The translations under genes were made by a program, and so were the position numbers. A stretch of DNA of 64,000 nucleotides. Origin: Mycobacterium sp. E3251. GTDB taxonomy: Bacteria; Actinomycetota; Actinomycetes; Mycobacteriales; Mycobacteriaceae. Every line of letters begins with the position of its first letter. The first letter of the stretch is position 1. Where the stretch lies: positions 1 to 64,000 of the forward strand of contig NZ_LZJF01000068.1 of NCBI RefSeq assembly GCF_001666835.1, given 5' to 3'. Below the pieces are notes generated by a model that saw nothing but the letters and a program-made list of their open reading frames with translations, had not been told where the DNA came from and ran no database searches. Below, piece after piece: positions 1-7,774 of the stretch.

Positions 1-239
1 GCCGTGCTGTTCATCCACGACACATAGGGCGCCACCGCGGCCGCCATCGCGGCCGACGACGGACCCACCCACGGCCCACCCGTCAGCTCCGACACGATCG
101 CCCGATAGGCCGCCGCCGCCGAGCCCAATTCGGCCGCCAGCGCGTCCCACGCCGCGGCCGCCGACACCAGGGGCCCAACCCCCGCGCCCGCATACATCCG
201 CCCGGAGTTGACCTCGGGCGGTAACGCCGCAAAATCCAC
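1..239 (-). CDS. PPE family protein, N-terminal part (runs off the left edge)
   Basis: The minus strand from a GTG at 239 encodes a protein beginning [18 protein letters not shown], the standard start of mycobacterial PPE proteins with the Pro-Pro-Glu signature at residues 7-9. It continues through the helical segment with the conserved GPWVGPSS stretch (about residues 57-64). About 79 residues are in the window, so the subfamily (PPW, SVP, MPTR) cannot be assigned. PPE proteins are usually exported by type VII secretion with a PE partner, but no PE gene lies immediately upstream. The family call is very secure. Confidence 0.93.
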   Translation of the reverse strand, partial: MDFAALPPEVNSGRMYAGAGVGPLVSAAAAWDALAAELGSAAAAYRAIVSELTGGPWVGPSSAAMAAAVAPYVSWMNST

Positions 240-931
240 TACAAAACCCCCGTAACCAGCCGACCAGGCGCCAGCTCAAACGCCGCGGGCCCGGACGGGG
301 CGCTGGCTTGGCGATCCGGTTTCGTGCGCCATGGCTTGCGCACGAGTGGCGCGACGCCGAGTTGTTCGCGTCGCCGCACCGCGGCGCCGAGAGACGCTCC
401 GCCGTCTCGTCGCCGTACAACTACCTAATATTCTTAGTTGCACCTGTAACAACCATGGTTAACTCCTGGGAATTTGCTGAAAGTCGATTTTCAGCCGCCG
501 AAATAGTTGTCCGAGGCCCGGTGCCGCATGGGGCCCGGCCGGGCCGGGCGCCCCGGGCGACGGTGAGCATCCGCGCCTCCGGACGGGGGAGTGCGGGACC
601 GGCCGGGGCGCAACCTCGTGGCGAGAGCCCCTTATCCATATTGACTTTGGTGCGAGGCGTCGCCCGATTGTCCCGGCGCGATGTAGTGGCATCGCCAATG
701 CCGCAGCCTCCCCGCCGGTCCGAGGAGGACGGACCGCGCATAGGGATTCGGCGCGCGGCGGCCCAAACGGCAGCAGACAGCAGTATTTGCTACGTGACCA
801 ACTAGCAATGACCAACTGTTGGCCTCGGTGTCGTTACCCGGCGGTTTGACCGGGACTAATCTCCTAAGCGCGGGCGCTGGGTGGAGACCGCAAGTAGACA
901 GCCCGACAGGCGGATTTCATAACCCACCTCG
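240..931. other. 692-bp intergenic region upstream of the PPE gene, no convincing gene
   Basis: No reading frame here has credible protein content; the frames that stay open look like GC-driven shadows. The left part should hold the PPE promoter. Two short perfect inverted repeats are visible: an AACCATGGTT palindrome at 451-460, and CTGAAA/TTTCAG arms around GTCGAT at 477-494. Neither matches an operator I can name. The ureABC and ureF genes expected upstream of ureG in related mycobacteria are not here, and I found no recognisable fragment of them. Confidence 0.5.
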
Positions 932-2095
932 TCAGTCGGCGAACGGGCCCCAGGCGTGCCGCTTGAGCGCGGCCGGCTTCTTGCCGAGCTTGCCCGCCCG
1001 CACCATGACCGCCAGGCTGTCCAGGATGACGCGGCTGCTCATCAGCGCGGTCTGTTCCGCCCAGTCATACGGCGGTGAGCACTCCACCACCTCGATGCCG
1101 TTCAGTCCGGGTTCGGAGATCATCCGGATCAGGTTGAGCGCCTCGCGCGGTAGCAGGCCGCCGGGCTCGGGCCAGCCGGTGCCGGGCACGAATCCCGCGT
1201 CGATGACATCGATGTCGAACGACAGGTACACCGCCTTGGCGTCCTTCCACGCCGTCTCCAGCGCGATCTCGGCGACCTTTTCGATCCCGACGCGTTCGAC
1301 GTCACCGACGGTGATGACGGTGCTGCCGCGCTGGCGGCCCACCTGGACGCCGGCGCGCGGAGCCTGCCATCCGCCGATGCCGATCTGCACCAGGTTGGTG
1401 GCCGGGGCGTTCTTGATGTTGGTGGCGTGGAACCACGGGGTGGTGTGCATCCGCTCGTCGAGGTCGGTTTCCTGGGTGTCGACGTGGCGGTCGAAGTGGA
1501 TGATCCCGACGTTGCCGTCCAGGTAGGGGGCCAGACCCCGCACGGTCGGGAAGCCGATCGAGTGGTCGCCGCCGAGCACCACCGGGAACACGCCCTTGGA
1601 GACCACGTGGGCCATCGCCTGGCTGATCTGGTCGAACGACTTCTCGATGTTGGCGGGGATCGTGACCACGTCGCCGATGTCGACGATGTTGAGCTGTTCC
1701 CGTAGGTCGACTCCCAGCTCGTAGCAATAGGTGCCGAACAGGTTGGTGGAGCGGCGAATGCCCATTGGCCCGAACCGGGTGCCCGGGCGGTAGGTCGTCC
1801 CGGCGTCCAGCGGTGCTCCGAAGACGGCCACCTCGGCGTCGGCGACGTCGTTCACATCCTCCAGGAACGGGGCCTTGAGGAACGTCCCGCGTTCCCCGGC
1901 GAAGTGGGGGAGCTCGCCGCGGGCGAAGGTCGACAGGGTGCGGTCGTTGATGGTGGGGGCGGCTTCAAGCCCGTGGCTGAGGCAGCGGTCGATCTCTTCG
2001 CGGTGACGGCGCGTGGACAGCTCCGCTTCGGCTTGCTGCGCCCACGCACCCTCACGGTTGGGAATGTCGGCCTGGCCGGCGAACGGGTTGAACAT
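932..2095 (-). CDS. gdmH: Ureohydrolase-family guanidine hydrolase (GdmH-like)
   Basis: A 387-residue protein of the arginase/agmatinase fold. The binuclear metal motifs are present: GGDHS at 175-179 (His178), FDRHVD at 201-206 and SFDIDVID at 292-299, followed by PGTGWPEPGG at 304-313. The roughly 85-residue N-terminal extension and the FDRHVDTQ and GTGWPEPGG variants fit, as I recall them, the nickel-dependent guanidine hydrolases typified by Synechocystis Sll1077. These split guanidine into urea and ammonia and differ from true agmatinases (DAHxD motif). The ATG at 2095 is preceded by GAGAGGA. The leader contains a guanidine-III aptamer, which supports guanidine rather than agmatine as substrate. 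Divergent ureG-ureD could supply nickel. Alternative: agmatinase or guanidinobutyrase. The fold is certain; the substrate is inferred. Confidence 0.8.
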   Translation of the reverse strand: MFNPFAGQADIPNREGAWAQQAEAELSTRRHREEIDRCLSHGLEAAPTINDRTLSTFARGELPHFAGERGTFLKAPFLEDVNDVADAEVAVFGAPLDAGTTYRPGTRFGPMGIRRSTNLFGTYCYELGVDLREQLNIVDIGDVVTIPANIEKSFDQISQAMAHVVSKGVFPVVLGGDHSIGFPTVRGLAPYLDGNVGIIHFDRHVDTQETDLDERMHTTPWFHATNIKNAPATNLVQIGIGGWQAPRAGVQVGRQRGSTVITVGDVERVGIEKVAEIALETAWKDAKAVYLSFDIDVIDAGFVPGTGWPEPGGLLPREALNLIRMISEPGLNGIEVVECSPPYDWAEQTALMSSRVILDSLAVMVRAGKLGKKPAALKRHAWGPFAD

Positions 2096-2212
2096 CGAAA
2101 ATCCTCTCGTCGAGTTTCAATTCACGGCGGAGGATGCCCCGACGACCGAAACTAAACGGAGGAGAAGTTCGCAGACCGTTTTCGGTTGACCGGCACGCCA
2201 GGCATCCCGCGG

Positions 2213-2253
2213 TCACCGTCTTGTCGCTCTCCGGGTACGGCGAACTCGTCCGG
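2213..2253 (-). promoter_or_regulatory. Guanidine-III (ykkC-III) riboswitch aptamer upstream of the guanidine hydrolase
   Basis: Read on the minus strand, the segment starts CCGGACGAG, continues CGCCGUACCCGG and ends GACAAGACGGUGA. From memory this lines up almost base for base with the Thermobifida fusca guanidine-III aptamer. CCGG (first four bases) pairs with the CCGG of ACCCGG to form P1. CGCCGU pairs with ACGGUG (one G-U pair) to form the pseudoknot. The conserved ACGAG and GACAAGACGG elements are present. It lies about 118 nt upstream of the gdmH start, so it does not directly cover the ribosome binding site at about 2102-2108. Two flanking hairpins may form the switching part: an 8-bp stem at 2254-2272, and a long imperfect hairpin at 2133-2206. 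Confidence 0.87.
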
Positions 2254-2278
2254 GCGGCCGTTTCGGCCGCCGCCATAC

Positions 2279-2306
2279 AACGTACCTGTTCGACCTTCGT
2301 CTACAA
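2279..2306 (-). promoter_or_regulatory. Possible promoter for the riboswitch-gdmH transcript
   Basis: On the minus strand TTGTAG (2301-2306) and TACGTT (2279-2284) are 16 bp apart. They resemble the -35 and TANNNT -10 boxes of a housekeeping-sigma promoter. Transcription would start near 2272, just ahead of the hairpin and aptamer. This rests on motif and position only. Confidence 0.3.
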
Positions 2307-2459
2307 CTTTGACGTACCCGGCAGACAGCTGTGACTTTCCTGGCAACGACTGGGCGGTCGCAGGACCACTCGCACGACTTGGCCATGATGTGGTCGATAC
2401 GCTGCCTACCAACGCGCCCGCGCGCCAACCGCTTCCATCAGTCCGCTGAAAGACACGAG

Positions 2460-3137
2460 ATGCCAACACATTCACACGGCCACCCGCATCCACCCCTCGA
2501 GCGGCCGCGACGGGTCCGGCAACCGGGGGAGCCGCTGCGCGTCGGCGTCGGCGGCCCGGTCGGGTCCGGCAAGACCGCGCTGGTCGCCGCGCTGTGCCGG
2601 CAGCTCCGCGACGAGCTGTCGCTGGCGGTGCTGACCAACGACATCTACACCACCGAGGACGCCGACTTCCTGCGCAGGCACGCGGTGTTGCCGGACGACC
2701 GGATCGCCGCGGTGCAAACCGGCGGCTGCCCGCACACCGCGATCCGCGACGACATCACCGCCAACCTCGATGCGATCGACGACCTGATCGCCGCGCACGA
2801 GCCGCTGGACCTGATCCTGGTCGAATCCGGAGGCGACAACCTGACCGCCACCTTTTCCTCGGGCTTGGTCGACGTGCAGATCTTCGTCGTCGACGTGGCC
2901 GGTGGCGACAAGGTGCCCCGCAAGGGTGGGCCCGGGGTCACCTACTCGGATCTGTTGGTAGTCAACAAGACTGACCTGGCACCACTGGTAGGGGCGGACC
3001 TGCAGGTGATGGCCGACGACGCCGCCGCGGTCCGCGATGGCCGGCCCACCGTCCTGCAGTCGCTCACCGACGACCCGGCGGCGACGCAGGTGCTGGCGTG
3101 GGTCCGCACGCAATTGCGCGAGGCGGCCAACGTGTGA
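2460..3137 (+). CDS. ureG: Urease accessory GTPase UreG (nickel chaperone)
   Basis: A 225-residue SIMIBI-class GTPase that normally delivers nickel to urease in the UreDFG complex. It has a His-rich N-terminus ([10 protein letters not shown]), a P-loop GPVGSGKT at 32-39, the metal-binding Cys-Pro-His at 90-92 within GGCPH, ESGGDNL at 122-128 and the base-recognition NKTD at 169-172. The ATG at 2460 was chosen because the frame stays open upstream but homology begins at the His-rich tail. Its stop overlaps the ureD start by one base (TGATG). No ureABC or ureF precedes it; instead the divergent neighbour is a guanidine hydrolase. All catalytic motifs are intact, so it looks functional and not decaying. 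Confidence 0.95.
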   Translation: MPTHSHGHPHPPLERPRRVRQPGEPLRVGVGGPVGSGKTALVAALCRQLRDELSLAVLTNDIYTTEDADFLRRHAVLPDDRIAAVQTGGCPHTAIRDDITANLDAIDDLIAAHEPLDLILVESGGDNLTATFSSGLVDVQIFVVDVAGGDKVPRKGGPGVTYSDLLVVNKTDLAPLVGADLQVMADDAAAVRDGRPTVLQSLTDDPAATQVLAWVRTQLREAANV

Positions 3138-3784
3138 TGCGATCCCGGGTCCTGGTGGTCGCGTATGCGAACCGGCTGCCACGCATCGAATGTGGCGGGG
3201 GTGTGGCGGCCCGCCGCACCTCGCCCGACACGGTCCATCTGGTGTCGGCGGCGGCCACGCCGCTGGGCGGCGACAGCATCGACCTTCGCGTCATCGTCGA
3301 ACGCGGCGCCCGGCTCAGGCTCCGCAGCGCCGCCGCCACGGTCGCGTTGCCCGGCGCGAATGTCCCGACTTCCCACGCCCATTGGGAGATACAGGCGACC
3401 GGCAGCCTCGATATCGACCTGGAGCCGACCGTGGTCGCCGCCGACGCCCGCCATGTGTCCAGCGCCGCCTTCTCCTTGCACGACGGGGCCCAGGTGCGCT
3501 TCCGCGAGCGCGTGCAGGTCGGCAGATGCGAAGAGCACCAGGGGTTTTGGTCCGGGTCGTTACACGCCGACTGCGATGACCGCCCCCTGCTACGCCACCG
3601 GGTGGAGCTGGGCGCCGGATCGTCGGGCGACGACATCATTTCGGCGCCGCGCGCCTCGATTCACGAATTGCGTTACCCCGAAACGGCTTTCTCGAACACC
3701 GCGATCGATTCCGGCTCGACCGTGCTGATGTTGGCCGGCGGCGGACTACTCAGCACGTGGCAAGCCGACCGGCTGGCCGGTTAG
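3137..3784 (+). CDS. ureD: Urease accessory protein UreD (UreH)
   Basis: A 215-residue protein starting [19 protein letters not shown] and closely resembling mycobacterial UreD as I recall it (family features RRTxPDTVHLVS, ATPLGGD, QGFWSGSLHAD). UreD is the scaffold that recruits UreF and UreG to the urease apoprotein and carries nickel through an internal tunnel. The start overlaps the ureG stop by one base, so the two are translationally coupled. The stop overlaps that of convergent ndh by four bases. UreD without UreF and urease has no established role, so it is either a relic or has another client enzyme. Confidence 0.92.
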   Translation: MRSRVLVVAYANRLPRIECGGGVAARRTSPDTVHLVSAAATPLGGDSIDLRVIVERGARLRLRSAAATVALPGANVPTSHAHWEIQATGSLDIDLEPTVVAADARHVSSAAFSLHDGAQVRFRERVQVGRCEEHQGFWSGSLHADCDDRPLLRHRVELGAGSSGDDIISAPRASIHELRYPETAFSNTAIDSGSTVLMLAGGGLLSTWQADRLAG

Positions 3785-5169
3785 CTCGCCCGCCTGGCGG
3801 TCGCTGGGCGCTTGGTCTCCGCGGCGAGCACCGCCAGCTGTTCGAGACGGGTGCGGGCGAAGGCCTGCTGCTCGGTGATGGTCAGCTGGCCGCGCCGCGT
3901 GCTCAGGAAGGTCACCGTCCACGACAGCAGCGTGCTGACCTTGGTCTTGAACCCGACCAAATAGACCAGGTGCAGCACCAGCCACATCAGCCAGGCGATG
4001 AAGCCGCTGAACTCCAGCGGACCGACCTTGGCCACCGCGGAAAACCGCGAAACGGTGGCCATCGAGCCCTTGTCGAAGTACTGGAACGGCTCGCGCTCCG
4101 ACGGATCGGCGCCGCCCAGTTCGGCTTTGATCGTGCCGGCGACATACTTGGCGCCCTGGATCGCGCCCTGCGCCACGCCCGGAACGCCTTCGACGGCGGC
4201 CATGTCGCCGATCACGAACACGTTCGGGTGCCCCGGGACGGACAGGTCGGGCAGCACCTTGACCCGCCCGGCGCGGTCGAGTTCCACCGACGACTGTTCG
4301 GCGAGGTCTTGGCCCAGGCCGCTGGCCTGCACGCCCGCCGACCACACCTTGCAGGCGGACTCGATGCGCCGGATGGTGCCGTCGGAGTCCTTGACCGTGA
4401 TGCCGTTGCGGTCGACGTCGGTGACCATCGCCCCCAACTGGATCTCCACACCCATCTTCTCCAGCCGGGCGCGCGCCCGCGCGCCCAATTTGTCGCCGAA
4501 CGGCGGCAACACGGCGGGGGCCGCGTCGAGCAGGATCACTCGCGCCTTGGTGGAGTCAATGCCACGGAACGAGCCCTTCAGCGTGTGGGCCGCCAATTCC
4601 GCGATCTGCCCGGCCATTTCGACACCGGTGGGCCCGGCGCCGATCACGGTGAACGTCAGCAGCTTGGCGCGTCGTTCGGGGTCACGCGACCGCTCGGCCT
4701 GTTCGAACGCGCTCAGGATCCGTCCGCGCACCTCCAGTGCGTCGTCGATCGACTTCATGCCGGGGGCGAACTCGGCGAAGTGGTCGTTACCGAAATACGA
4801 CTGTCCGGCGCCCGCGGCGATAATCAAGCTGTCGTAAGGGGTTTCGTAGGTGTGGCCGAGCAAATCGGATACCACGTACTTGCCGGCCAGGTCGATATGC
4901 GTGACGTCACCCAACAGCACCTGGACGTTGCGCTGCCTGCGCAGGACGACGCGGGTGGGCGGGGCGATGTCGCCTTCGGACACGATGCCCGTCGCCACCT
5001 GGTACAGCAACGGCTGGAACAGGTGGTGGGTGGTGCGCGCGATCAGCTTGATGTCGACGTCGGCGTGCTTGAGCTTCTTTGCCGCATTGAGCCCGCCGAA
5101 TCCCGAACCGATGATGACCACCTGGTGGCGACGTTCGGTTCCAGCTGTGGTTTCTGGTGGGGGGCTCAT
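3781..5169 (-). CDS. ndh: Type II NADH:quinone oxidoreductase Ndh
   Basis: A 462-residue single-subunit, non-proton-pumping NADH dehydrogenase that passes electrons from NADH through FAD to menaquinone at the inner face of the membrane. The FAD-binding GSGFGG lies at 21-26, and a second nucleotide-binding motif (GAGPTGVEMAG) lies near residue 180. The GDMA motif completing the FAD site and a C-terminal hydrophobic segment (WLMWLVLHLVYLVGF) for membrane association are present. The ATG at 5169 follows AGGAG and gives the expected MSPPPE start; the frame opens further upstream but has no homology there. It corresponds to Rv1854c. Confidence 0.96.
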   Translation of the reverse strand: MSPPPETTAGTERRHQVVIIGSGFGGLNAAKKLKHADVDIKLIARTTHHLFQPLLYQVATGIVSEGDIAPPTRVVLRRQRNVQVLLGDVTHIDLAGKYVVSDLLGHTYETPYDSLIIAAGAGQSYFGNDHFAEFAPGMKSIDDALEVRGRILSAFEQAERSRDPERRAKLLTFTVIGAGPTGVEMAGQIAELAAHTLKGSFRGIDSTKARVILLDAAPAVLPPFGDKLGARARARLEKMGVEIQLGAMVTDVDRNGITVKDSDGTIRRIESACKVWSAGVQASGLGQDLAEQSSVELDRAGRVKVLPDLSVPGHPNVFVIGDMAAVEGVPGVAQGAIQGAKYVAGTIKAELGGADPSEREPFQYFDKGSMATVSRFSAVAKVGPLEFSGFIAWLMWLVLHLVYLVGFKTKVSTLLSWTVTFLSTRRGQLTITEQQAFARTRLEQLAVLAAETKRPATARRAS

Positions 5170-5368
5170 GTTTCCGCTGCTCCTGACGGGGGCTTTTGGA
5201 CACGCGACTGCAGTTAGCCACAACGCTAGTCAGGCGGGTACCCGGAAACCTAGTTGATACCCATGTGTTGTTTGCAACACTAAAGGTGTCCGCGGGCGAA
5301 ATCCCTGGTGAGCGTCCAGCGGTGTGGCGCAGTTATCAGGGTTGTCAGCTATCGGCGCGCGGGCGGCG

Positions 5369-5749
5369 TCACTGGCTGGAGCCCTCACCCGCACAGTGGT
5401 CGTGGCCCGCTTGGATCGTGCCGCCGGGGGCACGCTCGAGCGCCTGCGCTTCGGCTTCTTCGCGGGTCGGACCCCAGCCGCCGAAGTATCGGGATTTGGC
5501 CGCATTCAAAACGAGCGCCACGCACCCGCCCTGCCCGCTGGCCAGCAGTCGGCAGTCGCTGATGCTCTTGCGGCAGGTCTCCATCACCGCCTTCTCGGCC
5601 GCGCCCTGGCTGGCCGCTCCGTCGGCGATGTTGATGCGGCCGGTGGAGTCCGAGATCGCCATGGCGATCCAGTTGTTGTCGGCATGCGCGATCGGGGGCG
5701 CGGCGAACGCCACGCCGGCCGCGACCGCCGCCAGGGCTCTTTTCTTCAT
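5369..5749 (-). CDS. Secreted DUF4189 family protein
   Basis: A 126-residue protein with a Sec signal peptide (MKKRALAAVAAGVAFAAPPIAHA, cleavage near residue 23). The mature domain has the DUF4189 pattern: WIAMAISDS, cysteines in TCRKSISDC, ASGQGGCVALV and a final HDHC. Four cysteines suggest two disulfides in the exported protein. Function is unknown. Mycobacteria carry several such small exported paralogues. It stands alone between ndh and a luciferase-like gene, with about 200 bp upstream of ndh separating it from the divergent ndh promoter region. Confidence 0.85.
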   Translation of the reverse strand: MKKRALAAVAAGVAFAAPPIAHADNNWIAMAISDSTGRINIADGAASQGAAEKAVMETCRKSISDCRLLASGQGGCVALVLNAAKSRYFGGWGPTREEAEAQALERAPGGTIQAGHDHCAGEGSSQ

Positions 5750-5865
5750 GGCCGTCCCGGCCCCTTACCTCTGCGCTGCGCCGTTGTGGCGCAGGTCGAC
5801 GCTGCTACATCGAAGTATTACCGCGGCGGCACCAATCCGCGACCCCAAAGTGGCGGCGTCGGCGG

Positions 5866-6783
5866 CTAGAGGCCGACGACCGGGCGCAGCGCCTCGCCGA
5901 CGGCGCTGATCACGCCGGGGGTGTAGAAGGGCAGATTGATGATCACGCCGTCGATGCCCGCGTCCACCACTTTGGTCTTGATCTGGTCGGCGACCGAATC
6001 GGGACCGCCGACCACCATGCGCTGCTGCATTTCGGCCGGAATCTGATCGGGTTTCGCGTTCTCGTCGACCAGCACCGTGGTCAGCGTGCTGGTTTCCAAC
6101 GTCGCGGGGTCCCGGCCGATGTCCTCGCAGCGCCGCCGCACGACGTCCAATTTCCCTGGCAGCTCGTCGAATCCGGCGATCACATTGAGATGATCGAAAT
6201 GGCGCGCCGCCAGCGGGATCGTCTTCTTCTCACCGCTGCCGCCGATCATCAGCGGAATGTGGTCACGGAAGCGCGGATTCGCGAGCGCCTCGCGCACCTG
6301 GTACCACTTGCCGGAGAAGGTAGGCCGCTCGCCCTTGATCATCGGCAGGATGATCTGCAGCGCCTCCTCGAGCCGGTTGAACCTGTCCGTGAAGGTGCCG
6401 AATTCGAAACCCAGCTGGTCGTGTTCGAGTTCGAACCAGCCGGTGCCGATGCCCAGGATCGCGCGGCCCTGGCTCACCACGTCGAGGGTGGTGATGGTCT
6501 TCGCCAGTAGGGCCGGGTTGCGGTAGGTGTTGCCGGTTACCAAGGTGCCCAACTGAACTCGTTCGGTGCCGGTGGCCAGCGCGCCGAGGGCGGTGTAGGC
6601 CTCCAGCATCGGCTGGTCGGGGTCGCCCAGCATGGGGAGTTGGTAGAAGTGGTCCATCACGAAAACCGAGTCGAAGCCAGCCGATTCGGCCTCGCGGGCC
6701 TGAGCCAGAACAGTGGGGAAGAGTTGTTCCACCCCGGTGCCGTAGGAGAAGTTGGGAATCTGCAGACCGAGTCGAATAGCCAC
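5866..6783 (-). CDS. F420-dependent LLM-class oxidoreductase (Rv1855c type)
   Basis: A 305-residue luciferase-like TIM-barrel protein. It shows the family pattern QIPNFSYGTGVEQLFPTVL, FDSVFVMDHFYQLP, LGTLVTGNTYRNPALLAKT, GIGTGWFELEH and LMIGGSGEKKTIPLAA. Such actinobacterial proteins normally use the deazaflavin F420 for hydride transfer; the substrate is unknown. The ATG at 6783 agrees with the family start. It corresponds to Rv1855c and sits in the conserved order ndh, Rv1855c, Rv1856c. Confidence 0.88.
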   Translation of the reverse strand: MAIRLGLQIPNFSYGTGVEQLFPTVLAQAREAESAGFDSVFVMDHFYQLPMLGDPDQPMLEAYTALGALATGTERVQLGTLVTGNTYRNPALLAKTITTLDVVSQGRAILGIGTGWFELEHDQLGFEFGTFTDRFNRLEEALQIILPMIKGERPTFSGKWYQVREALANPRFRDHIPLMIGGSGEKKTIPLAARHFDHLNVIAGFDELPGKLDVVRRRCEDIGRDPATLETSTLTTVLVDENAKPDQIPAEMQQRMVVGGPDSVADQIKTKVVDAGIDGVIINLPFYTPGVISAVGEALRPVVGL

Positions 6784-6842
6784 GCGATCTACCGTAGTGC
6801 GACGCCGAGCGGGACGATACGGCTCGGCCGCCGATTACGCCC

Positions 6843-7520
6843 TCAGCCGAATTGGGCGAGCGCGCCGTGGCTGACGTGCAGCGTCTGGCCGGTAATGTGG
6901 CGAGCCGCCGGGGTGGTCAAGAACAACGCCAACCGCGCCACTTCGCCGGCGACCGACGGGGGCGTGCGAGAAAGGCCGTCATAGCCGGGCTGGGCGCTGC
7001 GCCCGCTGGCTACGGCGTTGACCGTGATCCCACGGGTGCCGAAGATGCCGGCCTGCCCCGCGACCCAATTCGACAGGGTCGCTTTGATGGCGGCGTCGAC
7101 GCTTCCGGGCGACGGGTTCTCGGGCACCACGCTGATGATGGAGCCACCCGAGCGCAGGTGATCGCCGACGGTCTGCACCGTCAGAACCGCCGACAGCACG
7201 GTGGCGTCCAAGGCGTTTCGCCACGCGGTGGCCGTGTCGGCGATCGAGTAGGTGCGTGGGTCGCCGGCTTCCCATGAGGGCGCCGGCACGTTGACGATGG
7301 TGTCCAGATGATGGGGGAACGAGGCACGGGCCTCGGTCAGGCTCGCCGGGTCGGTGGTGTCGCAGACGATCGCGTCCACATCCAATTCCTTGGCGGCGAT
7401 CTCCAGGTCGCTGCGCCGCGCGCCCACGAGCGTCACCTTGTGACCGGCATCGCGGAAGCCTTCGGCCACTGTGCGCCCCAGTTCGGTGTCTCCGCCGGTG
7501 ACCAGTACTTCCACTGCCAT
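6843..7520 (-). CDS. Short-chain dehydrogenase/reductase-like protein (Rv1856c type)
   Basis: A 225-residue Rossmann protein starting MAVEVLVTGGDTELGRTVAEG, with a TGGxxxLG nucleotide-binding motif at 8-15 and a typical SDR C-terminus (RHITGQTLHVSHGALAQ). The usual catalytic YxxxK is not clear: the corresponding part reads IKATLSNWVAGQAGIFG, without an obvious Tyr. It may therefore be an atypical or non-catalytic SDR. The start at 7520 was chosen because AGGAGG precedes it closely; an upstream in-frame ATG at 7577 lacks homology. It is divergent from modA. Confidence 0.82.
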   Translation of the reverse strand: MAVEVLVTGGDTELGRTVAEGFRDAGHKVTLVGARRSDLEIAAKELDVDAIVCDTTDPASLTEARASFPHHLDTIVNVPAPSWEAGDPRTYSIADTATAWRNALDATVLSAVLTVQTVGDHLRSGGSIISVVPENPSPGSVDAAIKATLSNWVAGQAGIFGTRGITVNAVASGRSAQPGYDGLSRTPPSVAGEVARLALFLTTPAARHITGQTLHVSHGALAQFG

Positions 7521-7762
7521 GACCTCCTCGTGTTCAACGTTGAACCCAGACCCGGGCAGTTCCGTGTGGCCATCCACAGGGACCGCCGAGGGGATCTGCC
7601 TGGGATCTCAGCGCGTTATGGCATCAATCTGCCTAGATGTTACTGGACAGTAGCTAGTCGGCGAAATTGTTGACGCCGCGACGCGCGGATCATTTGCGTA
7701 ACTATTCGGCGGGCACTTTTTTGCGCGATTAAGCCCGTAATTGGTCCGCATCGTCGGCGGGC

Positions 7763-7774
7763 TAGGGTGCATGC
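7763..7774 (+). promoter_or_regulatory. Possible -10 element for a leaderless modA transcript
   Basis: TAGGGT at 7763-7768 fits the mycobacterial TANNNT -10 pattern and places a start point at about 7775, the modA ATG itself. No ribosome binding site is visible before that ATG. Leaderless mRNAs are common in mycobacteria. This is motif-only evidence. Confidence 0.3.

Noticed and set aside
308..805. Open frames upstream of the PPE gene
   Set aside because: No start context, no recognisable domain and biased composition; treated as intergenic.
2213..2253. Guanidine-I (ykkC) or mini-ykkC as the riboswitch class
   Set aside because: The conserved CUAGGGUUCCG and GGUCCGAGAG elements of class I and the paired ACGR loops of class II are absent; class III fits nearly exactly.
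2331..2459. N-terminal extension of ureG to 2331
   Set aside because: The added residues have no UreG homology; the His-rich tail at 2460 is the normal start.
2152..2493. Minus-strand frames over the riboswitch leader
   Set aside because: The region is explained by a structured RNA leader; the translations look random.
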